DNA from: JAWCQZ01 sp038869515 [NCBI: Halobacteria archaeon]
GTDB lineage: Archaea > Halobacteriota > Syntropharchaeia > JACQPP01
NCBI GenBank assembly: GCA_038869515.1
Contig: JAWCQZ010000011.1
Location: 1 to 30,924 of the forward strand
Length of the DNA: 30,924 bases
Direction: 5' to 3'
In this document: positions 22,736 to 29,900 of the stretch, one piece after another
How the letters are laid out: each line of letters starts with the position of its first letter
Position numbering within the stretch: the first letter of the stretch is position 1
The notes under the pieces: model-generated
What the model was told of the DNA's origin: nothing
The model's database searches: none
The model's input: the letters and a program-made list of their open reading frames with translations, nothing else
Translations under genes and position numbers: made by a program

Positions 22736-23419
22736 TTACGCAGCCCCTTCGCTCTCCGCTTTCGCCGCCGCCGTGGCCCCGCCCGCCTCGCGATAAATCC
22801 TCCGAATCTCCTCCGTCATCCACTGCCGATACCACGCATACCCGGCCCGCATCACGCCCACGACCTCTTTGCGGATGATTTTCGGAACCCGGAGCATCTC
22901 GCTCTGCTCGGCGAGGTCGAGGAGCCTCTCCAGGACCCGATACTGGATGTTCCAGAACTCCTCCGCCTCCGCCCGGGAGAAGGAGTTGCGCATCAGGTCG
23001 TCGAAGGAGTGCCCCTCGGCCCGGACCATGCGGACCAGAGAGTCGAGCCGCCCCCGCCACGCCTCGCGGACGAAGGGCAGGACCTTGGGGAAGTCGGGGT
23101 GGTCCCTGTCGCAGCGGACGTAGAGCTCCTCGGTCCTGAGGAGCTCCCCGGTCCACCTGTCGAGCGCCGCGTCCACCGAGAGCCCCTGCTCCACGTCGTC
23201 GGTGGCGCCGAGGAGGATGCTCAACTGGCGCCGGGCCCGGTTCAGGACCCGCTCCCGCTGCATGAAGCGGTAGAAGACGACCACGAAGGGGTTCACGATG
23301 GCCCCCATGGCGCCGGAGTAGAGGTGGGCCACCTGGTCGTCGAGGTAGCGGGCTCCCACCGTGAGCTGGCGCTCGAACCAGAGGCGGAGAATCTCCTTGT
23401 TCAGTTCGCGGTTGGCCAC
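22736..23419 (-). CDS. Helical protein of unknown function (paralogue of the 8077-8742 gene)
   Basis: 227 residues, helical, no signal peptide. It is homologous to the protein at 8077-8742: both share NP before an R-rich helix, DHP, EG about 25 residues later, a FWNIQY/ELELLC-type block and the RKEV...IRRIYR ending. The start GTG 23419 is selected because a GCCATATTTTC element (about 23441-23449) lies 26 nt upstream. The longer frame starting at 23722 would be antisense to AbrB-MNT copy 2 and is rejected. It sits between the two AbrB-MNT/HEPN pairs and is divergent from copy 2, which suggests association with the island. The other paralogue lies next to JAMM. Function unknown. Confidence 0.7.
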   Translation of the reverse strand: MANRELNKEILRLWFERQLTVGARYLDDQVAHLYSGAMGAIVNPFVVVFYRFMQRERVLNRARRQLSILLGATDDVEQGLSVDAALDRWTGELLRTEELYVRCDRDHPDFPKVLPFVREAWRGRLDSLVRMVRAEGHSFDDLMRNSFSRAEAEEFWNIQYRVLERLLDLAEQSEMLRVPKIIRKEVVGVMRAGYAWYRQWMTEEIRRIYREAGGATAAAKAESEGAA

Positions 23420-23440
23420 GGTCAACAATGGGCGAGCAAG

Positions 23441-23500
23441 AAAATATGGCCGTCGAAAAGACGCTTTCAACCTCGGGAGAGAGCGTGCTGAAGGTTTAAG
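23441..23500. promoter_or_regulatory. Divergent promoters between the unknown gene and AbrB-MNT copy 2
   Basis: TTTAAG (23495-23500) is 28-29 nt before ATG 23526 for copy 2. On the minus strand the CATATTTTC element (about 23441-23449) is 26 nt before GTG 23419. No GTATATAC palindrome is present here, unlike copy 1. Confidence 0.5.
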
Positions 23501-23525
23501 ACCACAAGAAACGTAAGAACATTTA

Positions 23526-23999
23526 ATGACCGTTACCCTCCAGGCCTCCCGCGTCCAGCGGGTCGGAAACAGCCGCGGAATCATCCTGCCCCGCAAAGTG
23601 CTTTCGCATCTCGGCTGGAGAGAGGGGGACCCTGTGTTCCTCTCCACCGACGGCCGCCGCCTTGCCGTCTCCCGCGACCCCGGGGGCCCCATCGGCGACT
23701 TCCTGGACGCCATTCGCGACATCCTCGGAACCGAGGTCCGGCAGGTGCGCCTCCTGGGCTCTTATGGCACCCCCCGCTACCGCCCCGGGGAGAGCGACAT
23801 CGACCTCTACATCGAGACGCGCAGCGACACCCCGGGCATCCGCAATCGCTTGCACCGGGCCGCCGTGGACGCAGGTCTCAAGCACGGGGTCTCCTTCGAC
23901 CTCACTCTCCTCACCGCACCTCAGGCCCGGCGCTCCGAGAGGCTCGGGGTCCCCTACCTCCGCGAGGTCCGCCGTGGCACACTCCTCTATGGCGCGTGA
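23526..23999 (+). CDS. AbrB-MNT fusion, copy 2 (putative antitoxin)
   Basis: 157 residues and collinear with copy 1. AbrB domain at 8-50 (RVQRVGNSRGIILPRKVLSH), MNT domain from about 70 with Gly78-Ser79, Asp91-x-Asp93 and Asp125 (VSFDLTLL). All three carboxylates are present, so this copy looks catalytically complete. As in copy 1, the loop between the Gly-Ser and the Asp pair has 11 residues with a TP(K/R)(F/Y) core. The stop overlaps the HEPN start by 11 bp, giving coupled translation. The start is supported by TTTAAG 28-29 nt upstream. Role inferred from MNT/HEPN systems. Confidence 0.83.
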   Translation: MTVTLQASRVQRVGNSRGIILPRKVLSHLGWREGDPVFLSTDGRRLAVSRDPGGPIGDFLDAIRDILGTEVRQVRLLGSYGTPRYRPGESDIDLYIETRSDTPGIRNRLHRAAVDAGLKHGVSFDLTLLTAPQARRSERLGVPYLREVRRGTLLYGA

Positions 24000-24381
24000 A
24001 AGCCTCCCGGACATCCTCCTGGACCGGGCCCGGGAGTTCCTCGAGTCCGCCGAGACCGACCTGGGGGAGGAGCGGTTCCACTCGGCGGCGAGCCGCGCCT
24101 ACTACGCGGTTTTCACCGCCGCCCGCGCCCTCCTTCACCGGCGGGGCAGGGCCGCCAAGACCCACGGAGGTCTCTGGTCGCTGTTCGGAAGAGAACTGGT
24201 CGTCCCCGGCCACATGGAACGCGAGATGGCGAGAATCGCATCTGAGTTGCGGAGCCTGCGAAACATCTCCGACTACGGGCAGGAGGCCCCGGTGACCCGC
24301 GAGAGGGCCCGGGAGGCGGTGGAGGGGGCAAGGAGGTTCGTGGAGAGGGCGGAGCAGGTGAGCCGGAGGCTGCAGGAATGA
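23989..24381 (+). CDS. HEPN-domain protein, copy 2 (putative toxin)
   Basis: 130 residues. SAASRAYYAVFTAARALLHR, a THGGLWSLFG turn and LRSLRNISDYG near residue 95 are hallmarks of the HEPN family paired with MNT. The ATG at 23989 overlaps the last codons of AbrB-MNT copy 2 (11 bp). In known systems the Tyr following the R-x4-6-H motif is AMPylated by the MNT. A clear R-x4-6-H is not visible, though Tyr residues lie in the corresponding helix. The gene is convergent with a winged-helix regulator 17 nt away. Toxicity is not shown by the sequence. Confidence 0.8.
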   Translation: MARESLPDILLDRAREFLESAETDLGEERFHSAASRAYYAVFTAARALLHRRGRAAKTHGGLWSLFGRELVVPGHMEREMARIASELRSLRNISDYGQEAPVTRERAREAVEGARRFVERAEQVSRRLQE

Positions 24382-24398
24382 AATGGGGTGGAGTCTTC

Positions 24399-24977
24399 TC
24401 AAGAAACCTCTTCCGGAAACTTCTCCAGATACTCCCTCGCCCGCTCCATCTCCCTCTTCGAAGCGCCCTTCAGGGCCTCCTCGGAGACCCTCCCCTTCTT
24501 GAGCCAGCCGGCCACGCGCAGGAGATGCGCCCGCTCCCGGTCGGCGGCGGCCCTCTCCGCAGGCGTGGGAGGGCGCCACTTCAGGGTCGGGCCGATGCGG
24601 TAGACGAGGTCGCGGGTGACCTTGTCCTCGGGGCTCTCCCCCAGTTCCAGGATGATTTCGTCCACATCGGGGTTCCGCAGCAACTTCTCCCGCAGGAGCT
24701 CCATGGTCCGCTGGATGCGGGGGTGGATGTCGGGCATCTTGGTCACCGGCAGGTAGCCGCTCAGGCTGACGGCCGCGTCGATGTGCTCGGGGAGGCTGTA
24801 GAGGGCCACGAAGCGGTTGCCCCGGCGCATGGGGTAGATGAGGACCTTCCGCTCCTCCAGGAGCCGGGTCATGTGCTTGTAGAGGGTCTTCTCCGAGACC
24901 CGCATGAGCGTCGAGAGCTCCTTGGCGGTTTTGGGGCCGTTCCCCAGCAGGGCGAGGGGCTCCCGGGGCTCGGCCAT
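24399..24977 (-). CDS. Winged-helix (ArsR/MarR-like) transcriptional regulator
   Basis: 192 residues. Residues about 15-75 form a winged HTH: KTAKELSTLMRVSEKTLYKH, then the wing RLLEERKVLIYPMRRGNRFV. The rest is helical with acidic stretches (PDVDEIILELGESPEDK) and may sense a ligand or dimerise. The ATG at 24977 was chosen because it precedes the HTH directly; the frame runs further upstream into the shared promoter region. A 17-bp palindrome at 24984-25000 begins 6 nt before the start and has a close match upstream of the large secreted protein, so this protein is the likely regulator of both secreted genes and of itself. Inferred, not shown. Confidence 0.75.
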   Translation of the reverse strand: MAEPREPLALLGNGPKTAKELSTLMRVSEKTLYKHMTRLLEERKVLIYPMRRGNRFVALYSLPEHIDAAVSLSGYLPVTKMPDIHPRIQRTMELLREKLLRNPDVDEIILELGESPEDKVTRDLVYRIGPTLKWRPPTPAERAAADRERAHLLRVAGWLKKGRVSEEALKGASKREMERAREYLEKFPEEVS

Positions 24978-24983
24978 CCAGAA

Positions 24984-25000
24984 AGGAAAGTCTCTTACCC
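24984..25000. promoter_or_regulatory. 17-bp palindrome A, candidate operator
   Basis: AGGAAAG-TCT-CTTACCC, 14 of 17 identical to the palindrome at 26849. It lies at the start of the winged-helix gene and about 128 nt before the glycoside hydrolase ATG. Confidence 0.5.
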
Positions 25001-25023
25001 GCAAGAATCTTTCGTAAAGAGTT

Positions 25024-25055
25024 CCATTTTGGTGAAAAACGGCAGGAAAACTGGA
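25024..25055 (+). promoter_or_regulatory. Conserved promoter block of the glycoside hydrolase gene
   Basis: 32 nt, 25 identical with one gap to 26887-26919. It ends in AAAACTGGA, which starts exactly 81 nt before ATG 25128, the same distance as in the large secreted protein gene. The GGTGAAAAAC part lies where the other copy has a good TATA box. Confidence 0.5.
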
Positions 25056-25127
25056 GTTCCAGATTCCTTGGGAAAGTGGTTTCCGGCGCATCTACGAAGA
25101 TGATGGGGAGCGGCCCCTGGGGGGGCC

Positions 25128-26828
25128 ATGGTCCGCCTCGGCGCCCTGCCGGTCCTCTCCGGCCATCGAAACCTCAAATCCTGGAGAACTTTCGCCCTGT
25201 CGGTTTCGATGGCCGGCCTCCTTCTCTCAGTTCCGGCTCTCGCCTCCGACTCCCAGCCCATCGGGGTCAACATCGACGACCCGAGCCCGGCCCTGAACAT
25301 CTTCCCCAAAGCGGGCCAGGCGGGCATGGACTGGGTCCGCATCTGGCTCTGGTGGCGCTGGCTGGAGCCGGTCCAGGGGCAGATTGACTGGACCCCCATT
25401 GACCAGCAGGTGGCCGCCGCCGAGGCTGCCGGCCTGAACATCATGGCCACGGTCGTTTCCGTCCCCTCCTGGGCCAACGGGGTCCCGGCGAACTGCGACT
25501 TCTTCCGGGACCAGACGTGCAGCAAGTTCCCGGCGTCGGCCTCGGCCTCCTACGAGAGCTTCCTCCGGCGGGCCGTGGCTCGCTACCCGGGGCGGGTGAA
25601 GGCGTGGGGCCTCTGGAACGAGCCCAACCTCAAACTGTTCTTCGACGACACGACCTCGTCGGGCAAGGACGACATCAACAACTACATCGGCCGCATCCTG
25701 GTCCCCGGCCACCGGGCCGTGAAGGAGACCGACGCCGCAGCCCTCGTGGTGGCCCCCGACCTGGCCCACGTCGGGTCGTGCCTCATCACCTGCCCCCGCG
25801 AATACTGGAAAACGTGGCTGCGGGACATCCTGCGCTACAACCAGGCGGGCATGATGGACGTGGTTTCCCACCACATCTACAAGAACGACGACGCCGACGC
25901 CATGGTCGACGCCATCGTGAACGACGTCCGGCCGGTCCTGGTGAGCAACTACGCCGCCAACAAGCCCTTCTGGGTCACCGAGTTGGGGGTGGACGGCTCC
26001 AAGACCGGCCTCCACAACCAGGCCATGGAGTTCCGGGACGTCTATCTCAAGATGGCGGCCTATCCCTGGTGGCACAAGACCTTCATCTACCGCATGTGGG
26101 ACCAGTTCTGGTTCGACGGAAGGTTCTCCGTGGGCCTCGTCGCCGAGATGGGGAGCCGCGGGGAGGCCCCCCACCACAAGCCCTCCTTCTACTCGGTGCG
26201 GAACTTCGCCGACCCCGCCCTCCTGATGCTCCCCCTGGACGACTCCACCTCCAGCGTCACCGCGGGCGAGGCTCCCTCCGAAAACACCGGCGTTACCCTG
26301 GAAGGCGGATACCACCTCAACGGGGCCCGGGTGGGAGGCCGCCTCTCCTTCGCCTCCTCCGGCAACTTCGCTCCCAACCAGGGAACCGCTGAGATGTGGG
26401 TCCGCCCCGACTGGTCCTACAGCCCCGGCTGCACCGGCCGCCCCCACATGCTCTTCTACTGGGGCTCCCAGGCTTGGCAGAACGAACTGCGGCTCTTCAC
26501 CTGGAACGAGTGCGTCTTGGCGGCTCGGTGGGTGGTGAATGGGGAGGTCAAGAGCGTGGAGGTCCCCGCCGACATGATGGCCGCCGGGAACTGGTACCAC
26601 CTCGTGACCACGTGGGACGCGGCGTCGGGCCAGGCGGCCCTTTACGTGAACGGCCAGCCCGTCGGTCAGCGCATGGATTGGAGCGCCCCCTCCGGAACGG
26701 CCGCCAACATCAACATCGGCCACGCCTACGGGACCGACAACTTCGGCGGCGTCCTCGATTTGGTCACCATCTACGGAAGCGCACGGAGCGCGGCCCAGGT
26801 GGCGGCGGACTACCAGATGGAGGCGTAG
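25128..26828 (+). CDS. Secreted glycoside hydrolase (TIM-barrel clan A) with LamG-like domain
   Basis: 566 residues. An N-terminal signal peptide (about 20-40, LSVSMAGLLLSVPALAS) points to secretion. Residues about 44-360 form a clan-A TIM barrel like GH39/GH5: acid/base Glu165 in WGLWNEPN and nucleophile Glu285 in FWVTELG. Residues about 375-566 are a LamG/concanavalin-like jelly roll (GTAEMWVRPDWSY, WYHLVTTWDAASGQAALYVN). The exact glycan is unknown. The start at 25128 gives a normal signal peptide and puts the conserved AAAACTGGA at -81, as in the next secreted gene. It is divergent from the winged-helix regulator. Confidence 0.85.
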   Translation: MVRLGALPVLSGHRNLKSWRTFALSVSMAGLLLSVPALASDSQPIGVNIDDPSPALNIFPKAGQAGMDWVRIWLWWRWLEPVQGQIDWTPIDQQVAAAEAAGLNIMATVVSVPSWANGVPANCDFFRDQTCSKFPASASASYESFLRRAVARYPGRVKAWGLWNEPNLKLFFDDTTSSGKDDINNYIGRILVPGHRAVKETDAAALVVAPDLAHVGSCLITCPREYWKTWLRDILRYNQAGMMDVVSHHIYKNDDADAMVDAIVNDVRPVLVSNYAANKPFWVTELGVDGSKTGLHNQAMEFRDVYLKMAAYPWWHKTFIYRMWDQFWFDGRFSVGLVAEMGSRGEAPHHKPSFYSVRNFADPALLMLPLDDSTSSVTAGEAPSENTGVTLEGGYHLNGARVGGRLSFASSGNFAPNQGTAEMWVRPDWSYSPGCTGRPHMLFYWGSQAWQNELRLFTWNECVLAARWVVNGEVKSVEVPADMMAAGNWYHLVTTWDAASGQAALYVNGQPVGQRMDWSAPSGTAANINIGHAYGTDNFGGVLDLVTIYGSARSAAQVAADYQMEA

Positions 26829-26848
26829 TCGCCCGCCGAGGTCTGCGC

Positions 26849-26865
26849 AGGTAAGTGTCTTACCT
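26849..26865. promoter_or_regulatory. 17-bp palindrome B, candidate operator
   Basis: AGGTAAG-TGT-CTTACCT is a perfect 7-bp inverted repeat. It matches the one at 24984-25000 (14 of 17). It could also form a hairpin after the hydrolase stop, but its recurrence favours a protein-binding site. Confidence 0.55.
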
Positions 26866-26886
26866 TTCTAAATAGCTTGATAAGGC

Positions 26887-26919
26887 CGATTTTAGGCTAA
26901 ATACGCCATAAAAACTGGA
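26887..26919 (+). promoter_or_regulatory. Conserved promoter block of the large secreted gene
   Basis: It contains GGCTAAATACG, a good TATA box with a start expected near 26925, and AAAACTGGA beginning 81 nt before ATG 26992. The leader would be about 66 nt, unusual in this largely leaderless window. Confidence 0.6.
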
Positions 26920-26991
26920 TTTCTTACAAGCACTGAAACCCATCTCCCGAGAATTTGCGAATATGTCGCTGGGGAGCGCCCAGACTCGTAG

Positions 26992-29900
26992 ATGTCGTGG
27001 AGGGTATACGGGGGCATCGCGCTCGTTCTCGCTCTGACCCTCGCCGCCCCCGCCTCCGCCACCCACGACACGACCCGCTACACCGACGCCCCCTACTTCG
27101 ACCTCGCGGCCCGCTGGGCCCCCGTGTTCGGCCAGGACACCGCCTCGAAATACACCGAGGACTACATCACCCGGTTCGACTTCGACCACGACTGGGTCGG
27201 AAACAACAACTGGGACAACACCTATCTCTACGAGCAGAACGCGGCGCTCTACGCCCTGAAGGCGTGGATCTACTACTCTGTGGTCGAGACCGACTCCCAC
27301 TGGTATATCCACTACTACGCCTTCCACCCCCGGGACTGGAACAACGTCTGGTTCGGCGGCTGCGGCCCCGACCCCGACTGCCACGAGAACGACGGCGAAG
27401 GGGTCCTCCTGGTGGTCCAGAAGGACGGGACTCCCTACGGCCGGGTCCAGGTCGTGGAGACCCTGGCCCACGACGAATTCTACCAGTACACCGATGACGC
27501 GAGCATCAAGAGCGGAACGGACAACGTGGATGGGGGAATCGTATATGACTCAACCACCGGGACGCCGGTGGTCTACGTCGAGTCCAAGGGCCACGGCATC
27601 TGCGGCTGGGACAGCCCCTCCACGGTGAAGTGCAGCCACAGCAAGAACGACGACTTCCCCGGCGGCGACGGCCTCTTCTACCGCTACAAAGGCGTCGCCG
27701 AGCTGCCGGAGCACAAGAACGACCGGGACGTGGGCTACGACCTGCTGCCGATGAGCCTCCTCTGGGACCGCAGGGCGGACATCGGCAACGGCCGCACCTT
27801 CGACTGCCCATTCTCCTACGCGGGAGCCCGCCACTCCATCCCGGGGACCATCGGCGGCTGCCTCGACGGCGACACGAAGGGCGACGACCAGGCCAAGCCC
27901 CCCTGGGGCTGGGACGACTCCAACGACGGGCCGGTTTACAAGGGGGACTGGTTCTTCGACCCCGCCCACGCGGTCTCGACCCACCTCGACATCCCGGTCA
28001 CCTCCCCGCTGGTGACCCCGACCGCCGCCGACCAGGACGGCGACACCCTCGACGACGCGAAGGAGCAGGCGCTCCTGGAGCAGTTCAAGCCCACGTGGCA
28101 CTTCCACCGCAAGGACAAGGCGAAGGGACCCGTCCAACTCCAGAAGGGGACGACCGACCCCGTCGTGGTCGATGGCTCCGAAGGCTACATCTACGCCTGG
28201 GCCCGCCCCAGCCCCGGGGGGTGCCCGCCAGCGGCTGCGGACGCCGGCATGTGCAGTCAGGCCGCCGTCAGCGTCGAGCTCAAGTTCATCCCCATCTGGG
28301 AGTGGGACTACGGCCTCCCTCCGACCTTCAACTGGCCCTGGTGCATCCCGGGCATCACATTCCACAAGTGGGACCGGGAGGGCGGGGTCCGGCTCCTGGT
28401 CAGCGGCCCCTCCTGGGACGCGGCGCCCGACCAGTGGCGCATCTGGCGCATCGCCTACCACCACCACGGCGACCTCGACGAATACCCGGGTCTCCCGGGC
28501 ATCGGCTCCAACACCGGGGAGTCGGTGAGCGCCTACACCTCGTGGAACAAGCACGGGACCTACCCGAGCGTCGAGACGGCCCGGAACGAGGACAGCGCCG
28601 CCTTCTGCGACATCGCCGACGAGGGGGCGCCGGCCCACCGGGACTACACCCCGGACAACCTCGGCGAGTTCGGCCGGCCGATGAACAACAACCTCTTCGG
28701 TGGCTTCTACAACAACGGGAAGAACCGCCTCGAGCCCGCCATGGGCGTCTTCTCCACCACCTACGTGGACAACCCCTACCTCTCCATCACCCCCGACCCG
28801 CCGGTGGTGGACCCCGAGGCTCCGCCCGCCCCCACCCTCGGCTCCCCCGAATTCCTCGACCCCGCCCTCCAGATTTCCGCCGACATCCGGGCGCGCCACA
28901 TGCCCTTCGGGACCATCCACGACCCCGTCTACGACTCGCCGACCGGGAACACCATTGTCGGCTACGCCCGCTGCGGCGACTCGGCCATCTGGACTGGCCA
29001 CTACCTCGCGGCCGAGTCCTACCGCTACTCTGTGACCCGGGACGCCGAAGCCCTCGCCAACGTCCGCTCTGCCCTCTCCGGCCTCCACAACCTCCTCGAA
29101 ATCACCGGAGGCGAAGGGCTCCTGGCCCGCTGCATGATTCGCGCCGACTCCCCCTACCTGGCCGGGGAACTCGCCGCAGAGGCCCACAACAGGCCCACCC
29201 TCGCCAGCCTCAACGGCGTGGACTACTACTGGTTCGACCATGTGAGCCGCGACCAGTACACCGGTGCTATGTTCGGCTTCATGACCGCCTGGCGCCTCGT
29301 GGACGCCCCGGACGTCCGGGACACCGCGGCCGCGGACATCACCCGCATGGTGGATTTCCTCGTCCGCAACAACTGGGTGGTCCCCTACCCCGACGGCCGC
29401 CCGAGCCTCGTCCTCTTCTGGGGCAGGTTCGACCAGCAACTCGCATTCCTCCAGATGGCGCGGACCGTGAACCCGGCCAAGTTCCAGTCCAAATACGACA
29501 GCATGGCCGCCCTCTCATCGAAACTGGTCTCGGCTCCCATCTGGTTCGAGACGCTGGACACCCACAACTCCTACTACAAGTTCAACCTCGACTACGACAA
29601 CCTGTTCCACCTTGTCCTCCTGGAGGATGACGCGGCCCGGAAGGCCGACTACATGAAGGCTTACACCACCCTCCGGAAAGCCACAGAGAGCCACGGCAAC
29701 GCCCACTTCAACATGATTGACCGGGCCCTCCGCGGCCCCGAGGCGGGCCGGGACGCCGAGACCCAGCAACTCCTCGCCGACTGGCTCACCCGGCCCCGCC
29801 GGGACGTCTGGGTGGACCTCTCGGGAAGCGTCCCCGTCTGCGGGGGGAAGGCGTGCAGCCCCGTCCCCGTCGCCCAGCGGGTCAACACCGACTTCCTCTG

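Noticed and set aside
25227-26723. 498-residue minus-strand frame
   Set aside because: Antisense shadow of the glycoside hydrolase.
27550-29439. 629-residue open frame on the minus strand
   Set aside because: Val/Gly-rich antisense shadow of the giant secreted protein; no domain.
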